The translations under genes and the position numbers were made by a program. This document shows, piece by piece, positions 12,370-22,300 of a stretch of 22,838 nt of DNA (its first letter is position 1; every line of letters starts with the position of its first letter). The stretch covers positions 1 to 22,838 of the forward strand of contig SEYY01005446.1 of assembly GCA_009176605.1 (NCBI GenBank), written 5' to 3'. This stretch comes from Armadillidium nasatum. Its lineage: Eukaryota > Arthropoda > Malacostraca > Isopoda > Armadillidiidae. The notes below the pieces were generated by a model. That model saw only the letters and a list, made by a program, of their open reading frames with translations, was not told where the DNA came from and did not search any database.

Positions 12370-12755
12370 ATGAATCTGCCCTTCAGGCGTGTATACCCAA
12401 TAAAACCATTCTACCTACCTTTACTGCCTATACTAATGGTAAAGAGTTAAGAATTCTAAAGGATGGGGGATGTCAAAGTAATTTAGTCTCCTTTGAGACT
12501 GCAAAACTTTAAAATTTCAAAATTATTAAAGAAGAAATTAACCTCACTGTCAATGGGATAAATAAAACACAAAACCACCACTCACAGGTAGTTGAAATAC
12601 CCCTAAGAATAGGCAAGCATGAATATTTCATAGAAGCCCTATGCCTTCCCACTATTTCCATATCCCTAGAACTACCAGGCCTACCCAGGATTGTACAGGA
12701 TGTCCTGGACAAGGGTTATAAGCTAGCGGATAAAAGACTGACTCGCTTCAGCAGT
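12370..12755 (+). pseudogene. Pao retropepsin-like protease region (DUF1758 type)
   Basis: Between the zinc knuckles and the reverse transcriptase lies a stretch with the layout of the Pao aspartic protease: a beta-rich start around LPTFTAYTNGKELRILKDGG, and a PLRIG-like strand further on. In this family the protease cuts the Gag-Pol precursor during particle maturation. Position and weak motif similarity carry the call. Confidence 0.6.
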
Positions 12756-14240
12756 GTGATCAGTGATATTGACTTAATATTAGGAACAAAATCTGCATTT
12801 TGCCTACCTGAAACTGATATATTACTTGGTGAGCAATCTTTATATGCTAAGACTTCTATTGGCATTGTACTAAAGGGAGATTGCGATCAAATACTCAGAG
12901 ACTTAACTCACATGCCCCCTAACCCAGAAATGGATGCATCATCAAAACTCACACAAGCCTTAAACATTCATGCATTCACCATGACTACTCTAGCAGAGGA
13001 AAGCACTCATGGTGAAGAAATTAGTGAGGTGGAAGAGGAGAGTGTGGAGTGTAATTTAAGTTATGATGTGTTGGATGATAGAGGGGAAATAAATGAAAAT
13101 GAATTAGATAAGGCTACTAGAGAAATGCTAGAAAACCAATGTATCAAATATACATCATTAGAAATGAATGAATATAAAGAGGAATCTTCTGAAATAAATG
13201 ATACTTTAGTTCACTTTGCCTTACAACATTTGGAGAGAGATGGCACAGGGAGATTGGTCATGCCTCTGTTTTGGGATAGTCAAACTGCCCATTTACTAGG
13301 AAAAAACAAGTACTTAGCGGAAAAAGTCCTGTTGTCCAATCTCAAAAAATTAAAGAAAAAACCCGCCCATTTAGACCTTATGGAACAAGCTATCAAAGAC
13401 CAAGAAAAGGAAGGTATTATCGAGAGGATAGATAATGTTGAGGATTTCCTGAAAGAACACCCAGAAGCTAGCTTTCTTCCACATATGGGTGTCTTTAAAC
13501 TAGATAGAGAAACTACTAAATGTAGGGTGGTTTTTCTCTCCAATCTTTGTGAAAAAAGTCATGACAAGATGACCATATCACATAACCAAGCTATTCTTCC
13601 TGGTCCCAATCTTAATCATAAATTAGCCAGTTCTCTAATGCAGTTAAGATTTAACAAATACCTTGTATGTTTTGATTTAAAGAAAGCATTCAATTCCATA
13701 GGTTTGAGTGAAATAGATCAAAATAGACTTTTATTTCTTTGGTTTAGAAACCCATCCAAAGGAGATTTTTCCATTGTAGGTTATAAAAATGTAAGGTTAT
13801 GTTTTGGTATTCGGTGTGCTCCAACATTACTAATGCTAGCTCTATTCTACATGTTAGTTTTGAATGTGGAAAATGATGAAAGTGATGTGAAAGATTTGAA
13901 AAAAATTATTTATCAAATGTCCTATATGGACAATTGTGCACTTTCATATAACACTGAGGAGGAAATATTATGGGGTTATAAACAACTTCCTTCTATCTTT
14001 CAGCCTTACCATTTTGGGTTACAACAATTTATTACTAACTCTCCCAAAGTAAATGAACTAATTTTAAATTCAGAGTCAGATATACCTACACCTAGTGTTA
14101 AGCTTTTAGGGTTACACTGGGATACACATAGGGATGTAATTTATACAAAACCCATTCAACTAGATTTAACTGCAAATTCTAAAAGAAAAATATTAAGTTC
14201 CATTGCTAGCCAATTTGATCTCTTCTTCCTTTAACGGACC
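12756..14240 (+). pseudogene. Pao reverse transcriptase (with A17-type linker)
   Basis: It copies the element RNA into DNA. An acidic linker (about 12960-13200) precedes the polymerase. From about 13260 come the conserved steps FLPHMGVFKLDRETTKCRVV, the SHDKMTI...ILPGPNLN block, LVCFDLKKAFNSI around 13664-13700 and CFGIRCAPT near 13800. The catalytic-loop region follows near 13920 and LLGLHWD near 14105. This is the Pao arrangement, in which the region after the polymerase carries the peptidase A17-type signature. Part of the broken element. Confidence 0.85.
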
Positions 14241-14249
14241 TATTCTCAA

Positions 14250-14880
14250 TAGAAGTAGACTTTTCCTTCATAGCCTGCAATGTAACAAAGAGTTAGACTG
14301 GGATCAAACTTTATCTGAAGACCACATGAGAGAGTGGAGAAACATTGTGAAACAGGTCAATGCTTCCCCAGTCTTTGAGATTGAACGTTTCATAGGCAAA
14401 GGAGATGACAAGTATCGTCTCATCACTTTTGCAGATAGTAGTAAAGATATATTTGGGGCAGTCAATTTCATACAATGTATAAGTGATAAAAAAGTTAGTT
14501 TTATTTCTGCAAAAAACCGTTTAGTGAATTCACAGTAAAAGCGAAAGTCTATTCCAACTTTGGAATTACTGAGTGTCACTTTAGCGACAGAATGCATTTT
14601 AGACTTATATAATGAGCTATGTGGTGACCACTGTATAAACCCCATTCAAGTAGAATCCCTCCACATTTATTCAGACAGTATTGTAACATTATCCTGGTTA
14701 GACTCTTATCTGTGTAAAAGAGAAAAGCTACAAAAACGTTCAGTTTTTGTCCAAAATAGGTTACAAAGAATTTCTCACCTTTGTGAGCAAAAACCCATAA
14801 CTTACTCATTTGTAGCTGGGCTGGAGAACCCTGCTGATTGCATTTCTCGATGTTTATCCCCAAAACAATTAATGAAATCC
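14250..14880 (+). pseudogene. Pao RNase H region
   Basis: RNase H removes the RNA strand after reverse transcription. Recognisable landmarks are ITFADSSKDIFGAV near 14430 (first acidic strand), ELLSVTLATE near 14560 (helix with Glu), IYSDSIVTLSWL near 14670 (second acidic strand) and GLENPADCISR near 14820. Spacing is as expected for Pao. Confidence 0.8.
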
Positions 14881-15379
14881 AATTATTTCACAGGACCCGA
14901 CTTTCTGAAGTCAGAAGAGTCTGATATTAACTCTCATCCATTACAAATCACCATCCCCACCCCAGCCTTAAGCTCAAATACTATAAGTAACAACCAAACT
15001 AATTGCTTCTTAAATATTAATCAGGAGAGTAATAATCAATATCTGAAAGACCTTGAAAGATATTCCCAGTTCTCTAAAATAGTTAAAAAATATCAATATG
15101 TATTTACTTTTATTAACAAATTAAAAATTAAACTTAAGGAAAAGAATTCTATTCCCTTTGATAGTGGAAGGGCCCAAATTTATTCAAATGAATATGAACA
15201 ATCTGTCAAACATCTCTTAAGACTAGATCAAAGAATAGAATACCCTGAGGTTTTTGAGTTCTTTACCAACAATGGTAAGAAAAAAGATATGCCCAACATA
15301 GTTGGACAGTTGAATATATATGTTGATCCAGAGGGACTACTAAGGGTACGTAGCAAGCTTGATCGCATGAAAGACCACT

Positions 15380-16130
15380 CCTTTTATAAGTTCCCTTTAT
15401 TACTTTCCAAGAAAAGCAAATTAACAAACCTCATCATACAGCATTATCATGAAAAAACTTCCCATGCTGGACTTTACACCATTTTATCTGAATTAAGAAA
15501 AACATATTGGATTCCCAGTTATTATTCCACAGTAAAAAAAAACTTGTCAGAAAATGCATTACATGCAGACGGTTTAATGAATTGCCTATAAAAATTAATC
15601 AAAGTCCCTATAGGGAATTCCGGGTCAACCCTCCCAACATTCCGTTTAACTATATATATTTAGATTACTGTGGCCCATTCTCTGTGAAAGAGCAGGAAGA
15701 CCGTAAAAAGGTGTATGTCTTATGTATAACTTGTATGTGGAGTAGAGCAGTGAATCTGAAAGTCTGTGTGAACATGAGTACCGATGAGTTCCTTAGAGCC
15801 ATTCAATTGCATTGTTATCAGTTTGGGGTACCACAATATTGTATTAGTGACTTGGGAACTCAAATAGTTGCTTGGGGGTAATGTCATTAAAGATTTTTTA
15901 AAAGATGCTGAAACAAAAAAGTATTTTGATGAAAAGGGTATCCATACTATTGCATTTGAACATTTTGATAAAGGTAGGAGTGAATTGGGTTCCATGGTAG
16001 AAACACTAGTAAAAGTAACCAAAAGACTTTTATATGGGTCCAACAAAAAGAATGTACTCTCACTGCGACAGTTTGAGTTTTTCATAGAACAAATCCATAC
16101 ACTTAGCAAACCGTCGCCCTGTAGCTTTTA
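15380..16130 (+). pseudogene. Pao integrase fossil
   Basis: Integrase joins the DNA copy to the host chromosome. A zinc-binding N-terminal region lies around 15430-15590, with HYHEKTSHAGLYTILSEL and the family motif YWIP. A DDE-type core follows from about 15640 (NYIYLDYCGPF, CITCMWSRAVNLKV, FGVPQYCISDLGTQ). The long region between RNase H and integrase (about 14880-15380) is the usual Pao linker. Part of the broken element. Confidence 0.82.
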
Positions 16131-16199
16131 AGGAAACCCTTAGAGAACTCTCAAAATGTTCCTGAAGCAATAACCCCTGAAATCCTTATTCATGGTCAT

Positions 16200-16800
16200 G
16201 AACTTGTATCCTTTAATATACTCCCTGATCTACAGGAACCTCCCAATACCCAAAATTTAAGTACTGCACCTGTTAAATTTATCAAAGACTCTTATAATTC
16301 ATTACAAAATGTTCTAAAAACCTTAAAAGAAAAATACCATTCTGAGTTTATTTATACACTTATTAAACAGGCTGTAGATAAAAAGGATAGGTATAAAGTT
16401 GTCCCTCATAAGGCACTGACTGTTGGAGACATTGTGTTAATTAAGGAGAATTTTACCAAACCAGCTAACTATCCAATGGGAATAGTCAAAGAGGTCTCCA
16501 AAAATATAAAGGGAGAAGTAACTGGTGCAACCCTATTCAAAGGAAGGCACTAGAGAAATTATTAAACGGCATGTTTCCCAGCTAATCCTTCTACTCTCCC
16601 CCAGTGAGGAAACGGTAGAGGAAATTGAAGATTTGAGTGCAGAAAGTGCACTGGAGGGAAATCAGGGTACAAATAGTTCAGCCCAAATTGACCCTGTTCC
16701 TATAGAACAAAGTCCCTGTGGTGTGCTGGGACAAAGACCAAAGAGACATGCTGCTTTAAAGGGCAGAGATAATATTAAGAAATTTTTAGGAATTAAATAA
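16200..16800 (+). pseudogene. Pao integrase C-terminal domain (DUF5641-like)
   Basis: ALTVGDIVLIKENF and YPMGIVKEV, around 16415-16495, match the DUF5641 beta-barrel that follows the integrase core in Pao polyproteins (G.vV.i.......W..G.V). The tail is acidic, then basic (GQRPKRHAALKGRD), and ends at about 16800, the end of the recognisable polyprotein. Confidence 0.75.
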
Positions 16801-16875
16801 AAGTAGATTAAGCACCTATATTTTATTATTAAGGTAGATTTTTAGTTTAGTATATAAGTTTGTTTTATTTACAAA

Positions 16876-16879
<4 letters not shown>

Positions 16880-16945
<66 letters not shown>
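16880..16945. repeat. long poly(T) tract
   Basis: About 66 uninterrupted T. It is either a mononucleotide microsatellite or the poly(A) tail of a sequence retroposed on the minus strand. I could not identify such a body to its right. Confidence 0.95.
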
Positions 16946-16946
<1 letters not shown>

Positions 16947-17019
16947 TTCTTTTATTTTTTTGGAAAATATTCACTGTTCCCATTTTTTTATTTTTTTTTA
17001 TTCTGATCAGATATGCATC

Positions 17020-17043
17020 AGTTCAATTTAGATAAATTGAACT
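17020..17043. repeat. perfect 10-bp hairpin
   Basis: AGTTCAATTT, loop AGAT, AAATTGAACT. The stem is perfect. It sits between the long T tract and an A tract, which could themselves pair. Confidence 0.75.
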
Positions 17044-17093
17044 TTTGGCCCGGAGTGTACAGAAAACTAGTTTTCTTTTTCTGTTTTCTTATT

Positions 17094-17120
17094 CAAAAAA
17101 AAAAAAAAAAAAAAAAAAAA
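17094..17120. repeat. poly(A) tract
   Basis: About 27 A after TTCTTATTC. It lies about 150 bases right of the long poly(T) tract and is complementary to it. Confidence 0.9.
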
Positions 17121-17530
17121 TTGAAATAACTCTGGTAAAGACATGTATGAGGTTTTGAAAATAAAGTATAATAAAAAATTTAAAATAATTATTAAAATAC
17201 AATTCAGTCTTATAAAATCCTTATTTTCATTAATAAATCAATTACATCAGAAAGAGGGAACCCCAGTCATTTGATCTCCCCCCAAAATCCACTGAAAATT
17301 TAAAAAAAAAAAATCCTCCAAAAGGAAAAAAAAAAAATGGCATCACTTTTTTTTTTTATCGCTGATGATATAGCATGGAAAAAGAGAGACCTAGATACCA
17401 CCCCATACCAAAAAGATAGAATTTTTTATTCTAACATTTTTAAAATAAGACATATAAATGCAGAAGAGCATTTATTGGCCAAAGTTTTTTCATATTTTGA
17501 CAGCTTAATGTACACCAACTAAAACTATAG

Positions 17531-17640
17531 TACAAGATTCACCTTCAAGAGCCCTTATCAACGATCTGAAAGAAGCTTGGAGTGCCTGCAGTTTGCTGTC
17601 TACCTCAAGATTTGTGCTGAAGAAAGAAAACCAAATTTGT
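17531..17640 (+). other. exon-like island, unrecognised
   Basis: The block is clearly less AT-rich than its flanks and holds an open frame of about 47 codons, including FKSPYQRSERSLECLQFAVY and LKICAEERKPNLF, followed by an AG|GTGGGA donor-like step. I do not recognise the protein. A different frame just upstream (17337-17522) is also open for 61 codons without any family motif. It could be an exon of a host gene, a fragment of an old transposon or chance. Confidence 0.25.
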
Positions 17641-18331
17641 TCAGGTGGGATCAATGTATTGGTTAATACCTCTTTCTTAGTTTGCTCAAAAACCCATAAA
17701 AAAATATAAACTCTGTAGAGTATTAAACTTTCATTGGAAATAATTCATGGTTAAAGCCTGATTTCTTATACTTAGTTTTTTACCAATCTCATATATGTAT
17801 TTAGGAGAGTTATGACAATTTTAGTAATTATAGTTAACAAATTATTTTGCTTTAAAGCTTCAAAAATCACCTGATAGAAATAATATAAAATTAGATTAGT
17901 CCCTTGATTACATTTTAATGTGCTGAAGTTTGATGGCACCATCTGTTTACCATTTTTTATGAGTTGTATACAGTTCCAGTATTGTAACTTATTTTGGGAA
18001 ATTCTTACCATTTATATTTATTGAGTTGTTGTGATAGGGTTCATCTATATTATTTAAGGTGTTTTAGGAAAAATATTTACAACTATAAATTACACAGTTA
18101 GAAACCTCACGGTATATATGTATGAAGTTTTATATGTACTTTCTTTAAAGAAGGTTACATATTGTTATTGCTCATATAGCATACTTATAGTGTATTTCAT
18201 ACTCATTTACAGGGGAGTGAAATATATGAAGTCATCCCGTACTAATCCACCAACCTGACCGAGACAGTTCAGATTATACATCATTATTATTATTATCATT
18301 ATTATTATTATTATCATCATCATTGTTAGCA

Positions 18332-18500
18332 TTAATATAGTAAAAAATTAATTTTAAAAATCTTTTTTTGTCTTCAAAAATTAATTTATATTTTACTCTA
18401 TAATTTGCTAAAGTATGATGAAAAAAAAAAGATTTTTTGGACTTCTTCAAACTTTATACATTCTTTTTATTTGTTTTTTTTAACTTCAATATTTTCACTA
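18332..18500 (+). repeat. probable 3' part of the 3' LTR
   Basis: The direct copy of 9994-10158, ending TTTTCACTA like it. At the next base the sequence changes to pol-like sequence of another Pao copy. Left of it lies an ATT/ATC microsatellite, which may have replaced the start of the LTR. Confidence 0.55.
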
Positions 18501-19800
18501 ACATTGCTTTAATAATATTAAAAAAGTAACTTCTAAAGCAGATGTAGAGTCGGACATGGAGAATGACACTGTTTTCAATCATATTTTGAATCCTGCAAAG
18601 TGTTATTTTCATCCTTTTGAAAATATTCTCATTGACTCTTAAATAGATAATTTTATGGAGTATTTATTCTCCATGGAATCTGTAGGTATTCCATCAAATG
18701 ATAATGATGACTTGTCAGATTATGATGCAGTAAAGGTAATTAAATTTAAAAAGGGTATTTTTTCAGAGATGGTCATTATTATGTAACGCTTCCTTGGAAG
18801 GAAGAGTTAATCAAACAAGTTCCTTCTAACTTTGATATTTCATTAAAGGTTTTAAATAGGGTATATAACAAATTAACAACTCAAAACCTAGTAACTGCAT
18901 ATGATAAGGTATTTAAACAGCAACAGGATGATGGTATCATTGAGGAAATTAATATTCCGGATTATAAAATACATGAATATGTGTTCCTACCACATAGGCC
19001 TGTTATAAGATATACTGAACAGGTTACCACTAAAATACGTCCTGTAATTAATTGTTCCTTTAAAATAAGTAAAAATATTCCTTCTATAAATGAAGCCTCA
19101 TATTCAGGTCTTGATTTAATGAATTCATTATTGAAGCTATTATTTGTTTTTAGAACTAATGATTATGTAATGTTAAGTGATATCAAACAAGCTTTTTTTT
19201 ATCCATTAGGTTAAAAGAAGAGTTGAAAAGAATAAATTTTGTTTCCTATGGTATAGAAATGATCAGTTGATTACTTTTAGATATAATACAATACTATTTG
19301 GGTAAACAGCATCTCCATTTATTCTTCATTACATTACGCAACGTCATATTGAACATTTTCCCAATGACAAATGTAAGGAGATTTTCTCCTCTAATTTTTT
19401 TTATTGATAACTTAATATGCACTTGTAATAACTCTGCAGAGCTTAACAAACTTTACCATCAGGCCTATAATTGTATATATGAAGGTGGTTTCATATTAAG
19501 ATCTTGGTCCACCAATTGTGAAATATTGAGAAAGTGTATGAAAGATGAAAAATTATTAGTTGAGCATGAGAGTGTGTTTGAGAAAGTGCTTGGGTATGAA
19601 TATAAATTGGAGGATGATACTTTGCATGTGTCGGAAGTAAATTATGGTAATGCTATCACAAAGAGACAGGTACTTTCTGAAACTTCCAAATTGTTTGACC
19701 CCCTTGGGTTCACGCTACCCCTAAGTATAAAAGGAAAGTTATTGATGAAAAGTGTTTGGTCAGCTAATAAACAATGGGATGATTTTTTGACATTTGTATT
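18501..19800 (+). mobile_element. second BEL/Pao fossil: pol fragment
   Basis: Only the middle of pol is present. Landmarks are a linker rich in Asp/Asn, YVTLPWKEELIKQVP near 18780-18825, QDDGIIEEI and FLPHRPVIR (18920-19010), and IRPVINCSF near 19040. LSDIKQAFF follows near 19172-19200. A catalytic-loop region lies near 19400, and the Pao signature RQVLSETSKLFDPLGF around 19670-19710. The family is BEL/Pao, and the protein differs strongly from the element at 9994-18500. Composition is more AT-rich and the fragment is broken at several places, so it looks older. It ends at a (TTA)n tract, and no integrase part follows. Confidence 0.85.
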
Positions 19801-19835
19801 ATTATTATTTAGCTTTCATTTCATTTATGCCTATA

Positions 19836-19897
<62 letters not shown>
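19836..19897. repeat. (TTA)n microsatellite
   Basis: A near-perfect ATT/TTA run at the right end of the second Pao fragment. It yields a spurious poly-Tyr frame. Confidence 0.95.
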
Positions 19898-19898
<1 letters not shown>

Positions 19899-20034
19899 AT
19901 TATTATTAATTTAATAATTAAAATAATTTGTGAAATAATAAAATTACTTAATTATTAACAGTAAAATATTAAGCTAAAATATTTGTTAAAATTTTAAAAT
20001 ATTAAACAGTAAAAAACTGCAGTACAATATTATT

Positions 20035-20345
20035 TGACGTCAAACGTTCTTCTTTTGTTTAAAAGCATATTTAATAGGCGCGCATGCGCATCAGTAGTAA
20101 AATAACTCCTCAGTAGTATATTTTAAAAACAGTATGTTTTGACTGACACTATAAAAATTCTTGTGATAAACTTTAAAAGCTTAAACTATTGAAACGTGTT
20201 ATTAATTGTGTCTAGTTAATTTAATATTATTTATTTTTGGTAACTTATTAATAATATAATGTATCAAGATTCATTTCTTAATGAAAACTATAAAATTTAA
20301 TTAATCAAAAGTTAAGTAGGCCTTATTTAGCTTAACCTGTGAGGT
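20035..20345 (+). promoter_or_regulatory. probable LTR with CRE, NRF-1-like and TATA motifs
   Basis: A TGACGTCA palindrome lies at 20035-20042, GCGCATGCGC (NRF-1 type) at 20080-20089 and TATAAAA at 20150-20156. These three sit in promoter order, with gag of a Pao element about 700 bases downstream. The CG-rich NRF-1-like site stands out in AT-rich DNA. A weak primer-binding-site-like sequence, TAGCGCCGGAAGG, lies at about 20356. The second LTR would be outside the window, so the edges are a guess. Confidence 0.45.
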
Positions 20346-20355
20346 TTGATATTTC

Positions 20356-20374
20356 TAGCGCCGGAAGGTTGAAC
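20356..20374 (+). other. weak primer-binding-site candidate
   Basis: TAGCGCCGGAAGGTTGAAC resembles a TGGCGCC-type start with one change in the TGG. It lies between the promoter motifs and gag, the right order for an LTR element. Confidence 0.3.
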
Positions 20375-20701
20375 TTAGCTGGTGGGTTGGGTAAGGTTTG
20401 GACTTTGGCATTTAATAATTAAAAGAATTTCAACTAAAGGTAAGAATTTAACTAAATTTAACATTAACAACATAAAATTCTTTTAAAAAAAATTATGAAA
20501 TGAATACTGACTACTTGAAACTATTAATGGTTAAACTAGGCCCAAGTCTGATGAACTACATAATCTAAAGGCAAGTATTTAGCCTTGACTTACTTTAAAA
20601 TTTTATAATAAGGCTTGCTTAAGAAACTAATTTGATTTAAACTATTATTAGCCTAAGCTTATTTTTAAAACTTAAGCTTAGCCCAAATTAGAATATTTAA
20701 T

Positions 20702-20822
20702 TTAATATAACCTAACCTAAGTCCTTTATTATAATAAGACTGTAACTAGGTCTAACTTAAATTAATATAACCTAACTTGTCACTATAGTTATGGGCCTAA
20801 CCTAATTAACATAGGTCTAAAA
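20702..20822 (+). repeat. diverged tandem repeat in the third Pao leader
   Basis: Two units of about 60 bases begin TTAATATAACCTAAC at 20702 and 20762 and end with TAGGTCTAA-type words. CCTAACCTAA occurs at 20711-20720 and 20796-20805. This lies in the leader upstream of gag, as the tandem repeats of the first element do. Confidence 0.6.
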
Positions 20823-20843
20823 TAGACTTAAGACTAGAATTAC

Positions 20844-22300
20844 CATGGCTGGTAGGGATGATACTGATATATCTAATAAATATAAAACTCAAATTTCCAA
20901 CATTTCTAGGAAAAGAGGATATAATAAATGAACTATTACCATAGTTATAAATAAATTAAATGAGTCAAAAGCTCAGGGTAAATTAACTTCTTCATTTTGT
21001 AAAGTTCAATATGAAAAGATTTTTAAAGAAGTTGACCTTATCAAAATACATGATAGTGAAATATTAAATGTTTTAGAGGATGAAAAGGTTGAAGAAGTTG
21101 ATTTTGATTTTTTTACAAAAGAAGTTGAGTCTCAAGTTGAATATCATTTTTCTTTGGAATTATCTTTAGATGAATTTAGAGAATTTATTGAGGCTTCCTC
21201 AGCTGATAAACCTAACCCAAATAATGATAGCCTAAATTCAACAAATCAGTTTTTACAAACTTTAAATAATTTACATATTAATGAACCTAAGCCTCCACCC
21301 TTAGAATGTGATTCTTTTGAAGGTTCAAGTAAAGATAAATTTGAATTTCATACATTTTTTACGCAATTTAATAATATTATATATTCTAAAGCTTATTCAA
21401 ATAGTGTCAAGTTGTCATATATGCATACATTTTTAAAAGGGTATGCTCGTAAATTAATAAGTCATCTTTCAATAAAAGATGAAAACTATCCAATAGCTAT
21501 TGACTTATTGAAAGAACAATTTTTAGATGTACCTTATATTATTGATGAAATTTATTAAAGGTTAATAAATAGTAAACCTCCTCAAGGATATGATCAGACT
21601 TTATTGGATTGAAATCGTACATTAATGACATCAGAACTTTTGTCTATGATTTAAAAACTTATAATATTGAATTTTTGATTGAAGGGTCTGCTGGAAATTC
21701 ACTTTTGAGTCACATAGTTTTTAATAATTACCTTTAGTTTTTAAAAGAGAAATGATTCACAAAGTTGGTAATAATTATCCTTCTCTTAATGATTTGTTTA
21801 CCAATTATATAGAAGTTGTGAGAACTCTTACTAAAGTTTCTTCACAGAAGCATGAAAAACCTAAATGTAGCTTTAAAAGTAGTAATAAACAAACTGTCTC
21901 TGAAAACAGTACAATTCAAAATTTTAAAACAGAATCTTCTCAAATAACTGATAACACTACTTCTTCTAGTCGTGCTAATAAAACCAATGTGAATCCTATT
22001 AATAAAAAGACTAATAATATAAAACCTTGTAAATTTTGTCATTCGATGTGCATGTGCAATAAATATGTTACCCTTGAGCAAAGAAAGAAAAGGGCTAGAG
22101 AATTGAATTTATGTCATCTGTGCTCGGGTGTTGGTCATAATGAAAACAGTTGCTTTGGTAAAAATGATAGGTTGAAATATACCTGTTTTCAGTGTAATTC
22201 TCGTAGACACATAGTTGCCTTTTGTGATCAAACTAAAAATAAAGATAAAGATTTAGTAAATTGTCCATGCATTAGCTTTAATCAGAGATCTGATAATGTA
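20844..22300 (+). pseudogene. Pao gag fossil with zinc knuckles
   Basis: The first ATG, in ACCATGG context, starts MAGRDDTDISNKYKTQ. A capsid-like DUF1759-type stretch lies around 21290-21520 (PPPLECDSFEGSSKDKFEFH, FFTQFNNIIYSKAYSNSVKL). A Ser/Asn-rich linker leads to cysteine-rich zinc knuckles at about 22027-22215 (CKFCHSMCMC, LCHLCSGVGHNENSC, CFQCNSRRHIVAFC). This is the nucleic-acid-binding end of Gag. Broken fossil. Confidence 0.8.

Larger units (their letters stand above)
16801..18331. other. non-coding region between pol end and right LTR-like repeat
   Basis: It holds a T tract (about 16880-16945), a perfect hairpin (17020-17043), an A tract (about 17094-17120) and a GGAAAAAAAAAAAATGG run near 17325-17340. 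It also holds a less AT-rich island at 17531-17640 and an ATT/ATC run at about 18283-18327. The A-rich GG run could be a polypurine tract, but it lies about 1 kb from the LTR-like repeat. No envelope-like gene is recognised. Confidence 0.5.
9994..18500 (+). mobile_element. BEL/Pao LTR retrotransposon, broken
   Basis: The element carries gag, retropepsin-like protease, reverse transcriptase, RNase H and integrase in the order typical of BEL/Pao. Protein-coding sequence runs from about 11071 to 16800. The proposed ends are a 165-base repeat (9994-10158) followed directly by a primer-binding-site-like sequence, and its direct copy at 18332-18500. The two copies differ by about seven substitutions plus four length-variable bases in T and A runs, which points to a fairly recent insertion. 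The coding part is broken at roughly eight to ten places. The total length, about 8.5 kb, is large for the family. The extra length lies in the leader and in 16801-18331, which holds homopolymer tracts and no recognised domain. The ends are less certain than the coding part. Confidence 0.8.

Noticed and set aside
17318-17340. Polypurine tract and LTR start at AAAAGGAAAAAAAAAAAATGG
   Set aside because: Nothing downstream of it matches the region left of the primer-binding site, so a full LTR starting here is not supported.
18283-18327. CRISPR-like or satellite array
   Set aside because: It is an imperfect ATT/ATC trinucleotide run with no spacers.
16801-18331. Possible envelope gene downstream of pol
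   Set aside because: No signal peptide, fusion peptide or transmembrane pattern in a frame of useful length; only short unrelated frames occur.
20341-20400. tRNA gene around the CG-richer stretch
   Set aside because: No cloverleaf or A/B box arrangement could be drawn; it fits better as leader or primer-binding-site sequence.
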